Notes under the pieces: generated by a model
The model's input: the letters and a program-made list of their open reading frames with translations, nothing else
Told to the model about the DNA's origin: nothing
Database searches by the model: none
Part shown: in pieces, positions 32,530 through 43,477 of the stretch
Layout: each line of letters opens with the position of its first letter
Position numbering within the stretch: the first letter of the stretch is position 1
DNA from: Malachius bipustulatus
Taxonomy: Eukaryota > Arthropoda > Insecta > Coleoptera > Melyridae
Direction: 5' to 3'
Assembly (NCBI GenBank): GCA_910589415.1
Contig: OU342637.1
Coordinates: forward strand, 28,922,162-28,986,161
Length of the DNA stretch: 64,000 bases
Translations under genes and position numbers: made by a program

Positions 32530-34089
32530 ATTCAACATCAGTATATGAGGGAATAATCTGTAAATTGGTATAAACCATGGTGTAAGGTATAAACCTTTCT
32601 TTGGGCAACCTTAACGCTATAACGGAACGAACCCTGGCCCGTTGCTCTATCGCGAAAAGCCACTTGATCGTCTAGTTTCCCTGGGTTTCCCCTAATAGGA
32701 CCGCTGTGATTTCTTACGTTGTGTTTACCGTAGCTTTTACCGTAGTCACCTCTGCTCTTTGATTGAGGTATGCCAGGATTACTATGGCCGAAACGGATGC
32801 GCAAAAGAACCTAGTATGACTCATGGTATCTCGGTTGATTGGGATTTCTTTCGGAAAAGCGATCTTCCCTAACTATTTTCTCAATGGATTTTCCCTAATT
32901 TGTGAAGGAAATTCCTTCAGGATAGGCGCTTTGCCATCTACTAGTGAATTGGTTCGACGAGAAATTGCCAACTGCGAGTATTGAGTTGTTTCAAGAAGCG
33001 ATGCAAATTTATTGGATTTCCCTGGATAGGTAAAGGAAATTCGACCGGAGTCCACTATAATGCCATCTCTGGATTCGAATTTTATTAAGGAAGTTTAGAA
33101 TTGTGGTTTGAAATTGGCGTGAAACGATTTTTGTCAGTTTCGGGTTTTGAACTGGAATTTTTCCAAGGTAGATAAAGGAAATTCGACCGGAGTCCACTAT
33201 ATGCCATCTCTGGATTCGAATTTTCAGGTTTAGATAAGGATTAGGTAGCCCGGAGTCCACTATATGCCATCTCTGGGTACCGTATAAAGGGTTAGGAAGT
33301 CAGATTCGACCTGCTCGGAAGCTGATCTCAATCTGTCTGGAGCTGCGGTAAGACGTCTGCTTTTATAGAAGCGGTGGTCCGCTTTCTAAACACCACGCAA
33401 CAATGCACCTTATTGGCACTGCCTCATATCGTGATTTGTTTCTTGTCATATTTCCCTAATCACGAGATTTAGCGATTTGACCTCGCGGCTACCTTACTGA
33501 ATTGTCCTGAACTTCAACTTCCTAAATTTTCCTCAAAATCGGCCGACGCGTTTCTATACTTTTCCATTGTTCCTATTTATTATAATGACACCGGCTTAAC
33601 TTTCATTTCGCATTTTCACCTGCTTGCTATTTCGGGATCGAGATGTATTTCCGGCTTCCTCCATTTATTAATTCGCTTTATCGATTGATGTAATTTTCAT
33701 TTTCGTGGGTGAAATACCTAGCGACTTACTATTGTCTTTGCAAGAAGCTATTGTTTGATCCGTGATTTCACCCGGACTTGTATGTTGGTCAGCTCATCCT
33801 TTCAATGGGCGCGAGGCGCATTTATAAAGACATCTGGCTATGTTTTGCCCTCGCCGTTGCCGCTTTCTCGAAGGACTGAAATGTGACCAGCTAGAGCGAT
33901 TCTATTTTTCTGAATATTTAATGAGCTGACGGGGATCGTTTACTTGATGTAACGGCAGGTGGCTGCGTTTCAATTTATCTTTAGGTATTTACGTAATCTT
34001 GCACTGTTTGCTTTTTTGATTTGGGCTGATTTAATGAGGGCGATGGAAATAATTTCCTTATCATCCTACCTAGGTGCGATCCATTTCAA
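32530..34089 (-). mobile_element. Unclassified repeat element, copy B (5' region plus ORF start)
   Basis: This is the inverted counterpart of copy A, with the 5' boundary at 34089. It retains the subrepeats (three units), the RTNSLVDG and ILKEFPSQI peptide (about 32990-32890), and ~300 bp beyond that. In this last part a further minus-strand frame (32804-32538) encodes a basic, glycine- and serine-rich segment (for example KSRGDYGKSYGKHN), loosely reminiscent of nucleic-acid-binding gag regions. The frame differs from that of the upstream peptide, so a frameshift is present. The element class remains unknown. Confidence 0.58.
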
Positions 34090-34367
34090 CGCTGGCAGAG
34101 AAATCTCATATAAACTCGTGCCCGCCGTTGCAAAATATTCAAGCCCGGCGGGCATTAAAAATAACAATCTCGTTGCAAAAACAAGCGACAAGCTGGCAGA
34201 AAGAACGAACAGAATTTTTCAGGAGTGGTTTTTATTACGATTATCAGCAGCGAACCCGCCATAAAAGACCGGCTGCCAATCAGGTTGCCGGCTGCCTCCT
34301 ACCTATCAGGCCAGCTGAGCCGATAGGATATGTTAAGTCTGACACCCCTAACAAGTCCTGTCTCCTA

Positions 34368-35344
34368 CTGGGTGTGATAAGGATGACCCTCTTTTCTTCA
34401 GGAAAAGCGTTCCTATTTTTTTATATTAATTTATCTCTATGCTGAGTAGCAACCCTCAGAAGTTATAGGCCATGGAATAGGTTTTCAAATTTCGAAAAAA
34501 GTCAATATCTCAGTTATACTTGAACTCAGAAAAAATAAAATCTGGTACACGTTGTTAGGGTAACAAAAGCTTTCATTGACAGTAGGTAGGTTCAAATTGT
34601 AGCATTCTAAAGGGTTGATAACGGATGATGCACCTTAAAAATGTCACATAATTTTTTAACCCGTTTGCCTATTCAAGAAATTGCTACTTTGTTTCATGGG
34701 GAATTTAATTCTAAAAATTTTATCCCTCTTATTATTTGTCAAAAAGAAAAAATGTCGTTTTTAACAAAAACACCTTAGACTAAAAAAAGTAGATATTGCA
34801 ATTCTGTTATTCGAAAATTCAAAAGTTGCATTTTCAAATTAAATGTCAAAGCTGACCAGCAGGAAAAAAGTTGAAAAGAGAAAGATTTTTGAAAAACAAC
34901 AAGAGAAAAAAGTTTGAGAATAAAAAATCAGCTTTTGAAATTTCAATGATTAGAAAGGGGTAAAACTGCAAAAAAATTTCAGTTATTGGGGTTTTGGTTG
35001 AAAACGACAGAGTTTTTCGAAAAATAACAAGAGAAATAAAACTTTTAGAATTAAATTTCCTATAAAATAAAGTAACAATTTCTTGAATCAGCCAACGCGT
35101 TAGGAAATTATATAACATTTTATGGGTTCATTATCCCTTATCAACCCTTTAAAATGCTACAATTTGACTCTACTTACTGTCAAAGAATGCTCTTGGAACA
35201 ATTACAACGTGTACAAAAATATAAACCTCCATTTCAAGGCCTCGCTATAACTTCTTAGGATAGAGATAAGTTGCGTTAAATAACCATATTTTGGGGTCCC
35301 CTACACGCCCCTTCTCTTTGTCGGTTCTTATGGGAATCACCCTG
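34368..35344. mobile_element. Foldback element, ~977 bp
   Basis: The right end is CACCCTG followed by TA (35345-35346). The left end is a degraded equivalent at 34368 (CTGGGTG, preceded by TA). Internal pairing is clear: GTAGCATTCTAAAGGGTTGA on the left matches the complement of TCAACCCTTTAAAATGCTAC on the right, and ACACGTTGT and TTGACAGTA also match. The element is non-coding. The left terminus is less certain than the right. Confidence 0.7.
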
Positions 35345-35347
35345 TAT

Positions 35348-38300
35348 ATTATGTATATAAAAAGTGGTCTTACTTGCCTGAAATCTTTCTTTATGAATTT
35401 TGTTTGCTTAAAATACCTACGTCTTTTGCAGACAAATAAATCACTTATAAATTAAGGATGAACGGTTTTTATCTTTTACTTGAACCACCCAGTATAATGC
35501 AAAATGTACTTACTCTAAATGAACAAACTTAGACTAAAACAAATTGAAAACTTTGGTGTCAGTTCAATATTTGAATTAACAGTGTGTCGCTTCTGATTTC
35601 TAATAAGGAAGACAAATTTTGGCGCACCCGATTCCTTCCTGGAATCAGGATAAGCTGAACTCTTGTAAAGATCCCGGCCATATAATATTCTTAGAAGGAT
35701 GTATGGGGGCGCTTTGCGCCAGGGGCTGCAAATTCATATTAATGGACCTGCTGCCAGTACATGTTTACACACACTAAATTTTAATTCATCCCCAGTTTCG
35801 AGAAGGTGTATTATTGTTTAATAGCGAGGGTGGTTCTATCTTCAGATTACCTCCAGGGGTAATTCATGACGGGGCTGAGATTAAGCTTGTTATCCTTCGC
35901 GAATATTTATAGATATTTATTAGAATTAATGGATGGAAGTAGACGTGATTTCTAATTAGCGGATGAACTATGAGACGGTTGCTTATTAAAAAGTGAAATT
36001 TACTCCTGTAAACGGTATTAATCACGATTTGTACAAACCAGGATAATCTTAGGAACCTGGTTATATTGTATGTTTAATATTGGAAACTCTGGAAACGTTG
36101 TCAATACTCAGCAGTTTGATCTTTCCCATTTTCGTATTAATTTGATTGAAATGCAGTGAATCGAAGTAATACGGCGAAGGTGACAATATGGGAACAAATA
36201 ATAATGTTGGGGCTTGGGGCATGCGCAGAACTTGAACTCTTAAACCGAGTTTCAGGGATAATTTTCCCAGGTAAATTCACCTTGATGAGATTGTGCGTTT
36301 CAAGTCATACAAGATGTGTCTCCCAAGAAACCATCAAGATAGTTTTTATTCCTCTGAAACTTGTGGACTGATAAAAATTTAGTATTATTGGGAACTAATC
36401 GCTTGATACTATTAAAGTCAATTGAGGGGGAATAGGGATGACTAGAAATTAGAAAGTTGTAAAGAAGTAACTTTGAATTGCTTTTTTTTATACAAATCGT
36501 CTGTAATGTTTAGAAAAAAAAATTATTCTGTCACGGATTAGTGCTTAGGTATATGGAGTTACCTTATCAGTTATCTCAGTTTACCTCACAAACCTAAACC
36601 CTAAAAAGGACGTTCAGGCTGATGAGATTCGTGACTGGATAAAAGACCAGCCCTCCTAAACTTAACCTCGGGACATTTGGTGCATCACGTTGCATGTAAC
36701 TTGCTGTGTCATATGAAGTTGAAGTGAAACCCCGAAATAGTCCCTGTTTCTAAAAGTCGGGAGTCAAGAGTCAAGAGTGCTAGCTCGTGCTGTATGGATG
36801 GTACTGGTGCTGGTGTTTCACATGCCTGAGCGATGGCTGATACTGCCTCTGCACTATCTTCGCCTCGATATTAAGGTCTGCTTCTTTATATTAACGAACA
36901 CGACTTTCAGCGCTCTCGAGAGTTCAACTGTTATCAATAATAATATGAAAGGAAAAAAACAGATATGGATAAGGCTATAATGGAAAGTCTTGGCCTCGCT
37001 CATACTAGACCCACAGGTAATGCTAACGATCAAAGAATTAATCATAAAAAAATATTATTTTACATACTTCCTTAGCGTGACTGGCGAAGTGTTCAGCTGC
37101 ACATTCTGGGATCAATTCAGCTATCTGTAATTTTAAAGGCCCGCGCATACACGATCATTGGAAAGCGACGGGAGCAAGTTCGAACAAGCAAATAATGGTA
37201 AGGCTGATGTCACGCCCGACTGATATTGTACAGAGTGTTCTGTGAAATTATTATACAGTGGAATCAGGAACAATCGGTACAAAATAATTGATAACATGAA
37301 AGGTAACGACCTAGAATGGTTACTGGAGGTGTCAAAGGAACCGTTACAAGACCTAGCTACCAGATTGGACCTTGTAAAAGAGTTTGAACTCTTCGACTAG
37401 CCAAGGGCAGAATAATACGGAAAAATAAAACGAGCATGTAGGCTGCCGCATTGTTGATGACAAAATTTTGTCCATACAGTTAATAACCTTCATGGGTACC
37501 TTTTAGGAGAAAGTTTTTCCATCTTGTCAGTTTGAGCAATTTTTTTTCTTTAGTTTTCTCTGCATTAACAGTGAAACATTCAACATAATCACCCAGCACA
37601 ATGCAAAATAAACGAAATATAATAATCTACGTACCATTTGAATAATTTGACTAGTTTGATTGCGAAATCATATTACGAGTTAGTTTGCATTTGATGATTC
37701 ATTAATAAGTAAAATCCTGCCTGGCAACGAGATAGACATTAGCGACATGACAAAGTGATAATTAGGTTTCCATTGAGAGGATTTGGTTCAAAGTGAGAGC
37801 GTATGATGGTGTATTAGATCGGTTCAGCTAAGGCAGTCTGATATTGATCTATAAAATTCCATTAGATTATGGCTTTGATCTTCTGTAATGACATCAGGTA
37901 TTGTGCTCGTCTCTGTCAAATATACGCTCTAAGGCTCGCGTCATTTTCAATACATTATGTACATACCTTCATTTAATATGAAGCAGATGAGCATTTTAAA
38001 GGGATTACAGTGGTTTGGCTATACAAAGGGAATAATTTTTTTGCGTTTAGATATCTACTGCTGTTAGTTTAATAACCTTATGCATTAGTTAGTCTTTTTT
38101 GTATAATGCGAGTAATGTAAAATACAGCCAAATTTATTTTTCCTAAGTCTTTGTAAAAAAGTTTTAAGCTCCCTCTAAAGGAAAAAGAAGTTTTCAGGGA
38201 TATTATTAGACTAACGAACTTTGGTTTGAAAAAGTTCAGGAAACACAATAATTTATAAAGAGCAGAAATATTCAGAATGACCCGGAGGTGTCAAAAGTGT

Positions 38301-39250
38301 TATAGCTTCACAAAAATAGAAGCAATACGACTCCTACTTTTCAATTTACAGACACATTTACCATTCCCTTCTCTCAATGTGTTTGCCAGATAAAATTCTA
38401 TTACACTTTCCCGTCAAGCTACTATTTCGTACACAACATCCTTTCTAAAATAATTCACATTACATTGTCTATATTGGCGCAGTAAATTGCAGATTCGTGC
38501 CGTTCACTGTGACCGTCTACTACATTATCCCGTACTGGCCACTTTATCCTCTTCTATTGCCTGGAATTAAACGATGAGAAAGCATCTACAATCATTTACA
38601 CGAAGAGCTTTAGCCGGTTATCCTGTAAAAAGTAACTGGAACGACTGGATAAATATTATGTTTAAAAACACTGCTTTACTTGAAAAGTGACAAGTCCAAA
38701 GAACATGCACTCCTGGTAAAAATTACCTCATTATATGTCATTTAATAATGAATTTCCGATAAAAAGTGTTAACGAAAAACTGAACTTTGTTATCCTGATG
38801 ATTGAATAAGTTTAGGTAAGTCTAAAGAGACCCTATAGAACCCTTCCCGTGAGAAAAATGATTCGAAGACAGAAGATAAGCGAACCTTAAGCAGGAAAAC
38901 GTGGTACTTCTGTCAAAGATGAAGATATACAACAGAACGTCCATAAAATAATACTTTACGGACTTATGCTAAAACGACAGGACAAAATTCTTGAAGAATA
39001 GAATGAACTACCAGCTTTGACGTATGCAAGAACGCACGAAATGTCCTAATAGTCGCGCGAAAGAAAAACATCCAGTGATAGAGATTTTCTCTGAATGCAA
39101 TATCTCTCCAAGCAATCCTCCCAAAGGTACTCTTTTTGGTATATCTCAAATATCTCTTTCTTGAAACCTCGAAAACCTCGAAATGATTGACACTGAGAAA
39201 TATGGGAACGAATTCCTGAAGAATAAATCAAGACTCAGTTCTAGTCTTCT
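35348..39250. other. Gene-poor stretch
   Basis: About 3.9 kb without a recognisable gene. The segment at about 35620-35960 is compositionally complex and includes GGCGCTTTGCGCC and several homeodomain-like TAAT cores. Two short minus-strand frames near 38964-39231 abut the LTR insertion but show no known domain. Confidence 0.42.
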
Positions 39251-39254
39251 CCGT

Positions 39255-41705
39255 TGTAGTGTAACTTACCTTTAAATCCTGAGATCCTGCGTCTTGCGCA
39301 GTGAATTCAGTAATGTGGCCCCCTTAAATTGAATGACTGAAAAAGAAGAACCTCTTTGACGTTTGAAAAATCAACTGGTCTGTCATGAATGACTGTTTGG
39401 ATCCCCGCTCTAATGTTTGATTTGAATTTTGAGGTTTTCCCGCCCTGAATTCTTGAATGTTTGAATTTAAAGATTAACCCGCCCCGATTTCAAATAAATG
39501 GCCGACATTACTAACTTACGTTTGTGGTCGTTATTTACCTTGGCTCGTGTTTTACCTTTTGGCTCGTGTTCATCTACCTGGGCTCGTGTTCGTCTAGTTT
39601 TTCACCTTGTTTTGGACCATCCGTTGTGTTCGTAGTAACCTCTTACCTTGTGTTTGGTTCTTTTATACACAGACATGAAGCAAAAGGTGGGAGATTTGAG
39701 ATTAGTGAAACAAATGCATTTTAAAAACACCTACTTTATTCTAAGAGAAACCTAACAGTGCCTATACGCTCGCTGGGACTCCCGAGTAAAAAGAGCGTGG
39801 CCAAGAAAAACCTCGATCAGCATCCCGAAATGAAAAGAATCAACGGTGGTCTGAAAAAGTGTAGATCAATCGTCTCGACAACCGTCACCAAACTAATTGA
39901 ACCCTCATTCACGACTCATTTGCGCGAATCATATTAAACCAGAAGCATTTTTACAGAAAGCTGGGATTGCCAGATTTCAACGAAAATGGGTTTAAGCATA
40001 ATCCCTGAAAGCTGGGTGCCAGATTTTAGTAAAATGGGTTTTGTTAGTAAAGACGGTGTAACAGGGTCCTGCGAGGAAACTACCTGCCTATTGAGTTGGA
40101 GGGGCCCCTTTTATATGGGGTCCGATTAGGAAACTTCCCGTTGGCTGTAGATGGCCCCCCTGGCAAGGTCGAAAATGTTAGTTAGATTCACATAAGGCTC
40201 ATACATTCTAGTTCAACAGTTCGGCAAACAATTAGCAATCAGAATGATCCACCCTTTTGAATTGAGTTTGACGAAGAACGAGAAATGACCTTGACGTTGA
40301 TTGGTTTCACAGAAAAATGAGAGAACCTGACTTTACAATTACATAGATCAATTTGAAAGCAAGATACACAATAATCAATTGGACAGTTTCGTTGAATAAA
40401 TAAGTTCATGAAATATAAATAAATAATCAAAAGAGTATAAGTTAATAAACAGCAATTAAATCAAAAAGGTTCAGTAGACAATTTAAATAAGACATCAATT
40501 AAATAAGCGATCAAATAAATGGTTAAATAAACGGCATGAAAAATAAGCATAAAGAACGAACATGTGACCTGAGAAAAATAGCATGACAAAACATAATAAA
40601 TAGGTACGTGGTTATAAAATGTGGACGGCAGTAATTTATAGTTAGAAAATGGTTAAAACATATACGATAAAAATGAGGTGCGTCGACCTAATATTATTCT
40701 GGAGATACATAAAATGGTTGGTTGATAAATGGTTCAGTTTTGATATGTTCTCAGAAAATTATCATAAATTAAAATGTGGAAGAATTAAATAAACATTTTG
40801 GACACACACAGGTTAAATAATGCAGGCATGAATTGTAAAGTAAATAAATAGAGCAGTCATGTGGATGGCAAAATAATGATAAATATAAAAGGTGTGTCCT
40901 TAGCACGTTTAGAATGATACAATAATATAAAATATGAGAAAGAAATCCTTTATGGTTTGTTAATCCATTTCTAATAAGAACCATGATGCACGTGTATGAG
41001 AGTTCTGATTAAAATCAGATCGTTAAAATATAGCCCCTCGTAGGTACCTATCTACCTAATACAGGAATGTGAAGTTAAATTATTCAATAAACTTTACTTT
41101 AAACCAATTTAGAATTTACCCTTATTTTATCAATTATCCCTTAATCAAAACTCATTATTTAGAAAAGGTGAAATAATTTAATTTAAACAAATCAGCTGAA
41201 TGAACTGTAGGTAAAAATAAAGCATGGCATTTAAAACGTGATGAGGTTCAACCCTATTGTATTGAAAGAATAACAATTTTTTTGCTTTAAGATCTGGAGG
41301 TTCAAATTAATTAATTTACTTACGGTAGGTAGGTAGGTACTACGAAGGATAATGATTAAACAGACAGAACCAATTAAACAATAAGTAGTTGTATGCAAAA
41401 TGGAAATATGATTTCAATAACACGTGTCTACTTACTTACAAACAAGAAATAAATACAGACCTTTGTTTTCTTTCGGAAATGACACCGACTGCTTCTCTCG
41501 ACGACCCGGATCAAAGTGCCTTCAGGAATCCGTAACCCAACCAAAAAAACGAGGCCTACTAAAATGACATCTGACGTTTCTAGGTTTGAAAACTTGACAA
41601 CTGACATATCGAATACACAGAATATCCGTGAATGGTAGAAACTTTACGTTTTCGATTTTAACATGCGTATTGTTGACATTTGTAAAGGCAAACTGGGTCA
41701 CTTCA
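39255..41705 (-). repeat. 3' LTR of the LARD-like element (minus-strand orientation)
   Basis: 2,451 bp. On the minus strand TATAAAAGG at 40107-40115 lies within an almost palindromic CCCCATATAAAAGGGG, and AATAAA is at 39735-39740, ~370 bp downstream. The order U3, R, U5 therefore fits. A GGTA microsatellite lies at about 41325-41340. Short open frames within it are duplicated exactly in the other LTR and are not genes. Confidence 0.92.
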
Positions 41706-41954
41706 GACGCCCCTTGAAGATAGTGAGTGAAAAGCATTGAAACGAGTCTATCTTCACGTCAGGTTATTTACAAATGTCAACGATGCAATCTAACAATTCC
41801 TATTCCTCTTAAAAACTAGTACGACACATGCCGTGTACAATGTTCCATCAAATTACTGACCCTAGATCGATGCACTGATTGAAACAAACGACATCCTGGC
41901 AATCGAAGAAAAATTTTGTCCCTCGGTGGCAACTGCGTAGCTCGTCAAGGCAAC

Positions 41955-42232
41955 ACCGAGCTTGTATCGCTGTCTCCAGCGCAGCCTGAGCTCGTATCGT
42001 CGACTCCAACGCAGCCAGTCCTCGTATCGTCGCCTCCAGCACAGCCTGAGCTCGTATCATCGACTCCAGCGCAGCCAGTCCTTGTATCGTCGCCTCCAGC
42101 ACGGCCGGAACTCGTACCGTCGCCTTCAGCTCAGCCAGAACTCGTACCGTCTCCTCCAGCCAGAACTCGTACCGTCTCCTCCAGCGCAGTCAGAACTCGT
42201 ACCGTCGCCTCCAGTGCAGCCAGCCCTCCATT
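41955..42232. repeat. 30-bp minisatellite inside the LARD-like element, ~9 units
   Basis: Units read CTCGTATCGTCGCCTCCAGC followed by ~10 variable bases. Since 30 is a multiple of three, frames stay open on both strands. The plus strand gives a PELVSSTPAQ decapeptide repeat. The minus strand gives an ALEATIRGLA-like decapeptide repeat, with an alternation of hydrophobic positions. One unit near 42155 is shortened. Confidence 0.87.
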
Positions 42233-42440
42233 CCAGCGGGTGATCCTGAATGGTTGCAACGGGCCACGGATAGAACCATCCTTGGCTGCCACGGCTTCCC
42301 TTTCATGGCTTTGATTGGTTCCGCTGTCCTCTGGGTTGGTCCCACGCCTCCTACATCTGACTCCACTGATCCAGTCGTTTCCAAATTCGTATAAACCTGC
42401 GAACCAAAATATACACAGCAGTATCGACATTCAAACAAAA

Positions 42441-42481
42441 AATAATAACAATAATAATAATAATAATGTGTGTGTGTGTGT
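42441..42481 (+). repeat. Compound (AAT)n(TG)n microsatellite
   Basis: AATAATAAC, then AAT repeats, followed immediately by TG repeats, within the interior of the LARD-like element. Confidence 0.85.
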
Positions 42482-42827
42482 CGTTTTGTTACCCCTAATT
42501 TGATTCGGTCAAGTGCGAACGACCTCGCTCCTGCTCCAACGTCGCCCTGATTGATTTGGACAAGTGCGAATGTCTTCGCCCCTGCTTCCGATGTCTTTTG
42601 AGTGTTTCGAACGGGTGCGTTCCTACTTGGAACGGCCCCCTGGTGTTTGTGTGTGCGCGCCCCTACTTGAATGACCCCCTAAGTGTCTCGTGTGTGTGTG
42701 CGAGTGTTGGTGTTCCTGTCGTGAATCACTCGGAGTATTTTGAATGTGTGCGTGGATGCCCCGTGAGTGTTTTGGGTGTGTGAGTTATTGTGTTTCCGTT
42801 GTGAGTTGTCCCCTGGGTGTTTTCGTG

Positions 42828-42985
42828 TCCCCTCCGCCCCTGCTTCATGTCGCTCTGTGGGTGTTTCTGCGTGTCCCCCGCCCCTGCTTCATGTGGCCCT
42901 GTGGGTGTTTTCTAATGTATCCCCCCGCCCCTGCTTCACGTGGCCCTGTGGGTGTTTCTAATGTATCTCCCCCCCCCGCCCTCTG
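42828..42985 (+). repeat. ~55-bp tandem repeat, three units
   Basis: CCGCCCCTGCTTCATGTGGC followed by CCTGTGGGTGTTTCT recurs three times with small changes; a fourth, partial unit follows. It belongs to a G+T/C-rich tract (about 42540-43140) that is unlike the A+T-rich flanks. Confidence 0.78.
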
Positions 42986-43279
42986 CGTGGTGTCCCCGTG
43001 GGTGTTTTGTGTGGTCGTGTGTCGACTGTGTCTCTGCGCTCCTGACCTGAATTTACCTGTGACTTGTGGGTGGGGCCCTGCGCCCCTGAGCTGAATTTAC
43101 CTGTGACTACCTGATCGTGTGTGACGCACCTTGCTCCTGACCTGAATCGCTGCGACTGTTTTGTCGGAAGGACTGCGTCCTTGTTTTTCAGCTTTCTTGA
43201 TTTTAACGATTGCTTTGAATGGGTCTGAAGAACGGTGACACCTTGAATTGCAACTTTTGAACTGAACGCTTGTCTCGAA

Positions 43280-43420
43280 AATGTGTGTTTCGAGGTTGAA
43301 GAAAAAAAAAATACCACAGAGAAGTGTTGAAGAGAAAAAAAAATACCAAAGAGAAAATTGTCGTCGACGAGAAAAAAAAAAAAAAAATCAAACAAAAAGA
43401 ACAAGAAAACCATTAAAATA
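43280..43420. repeat. Polypurine-rich tract in the leader of the LARD-like element
   Basis: Repeated GAAGA and AAAAAAAAATACC strings on the plus strand, polypyrimidine on the minus (sense) strand. It gives rise to a phenylalanine-rich frame that I do not treat as a protein. Confidence 0.6.
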
Positions 43421-43455
43421 ATCTCAAACCTCCACAATGCTTCATGTACTGTGTA

Positions 43456-43473
43456 TCCTGGGCACACGCGCCA
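43456..43473 (-). promoter_or_regulatory. Putative primer-binding site
   Basis: On the minus strand, TGGCGCGTGTGCCCAGGA starts 4 bp after the LTR. It begins with TGG, the complement of a tRNA CCA end, and the complementary strand gives a plausible acceptor stem plus part of a T-arm. The identity of the tRNA is not known to me. Confidence 0.5.
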
Positions 43474-43477
43474 AATC

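Noticed and set aside
39524..39724. Exactly duplicated 66-codon frame, also at 43747-43947
   Set aside because: It lies within the two near-identical LTRs. The duplication reflects the LTRs and not gene duplication.
42958..43467. 169-codon minus-strand frame at the start of the LARD-like interior
   Set aside because: Its N-terminal half is translation of a T-rich tract (Phe-rich) and it has no gag-like motif. It could be a leader, but I have no evidence that it is a protein.
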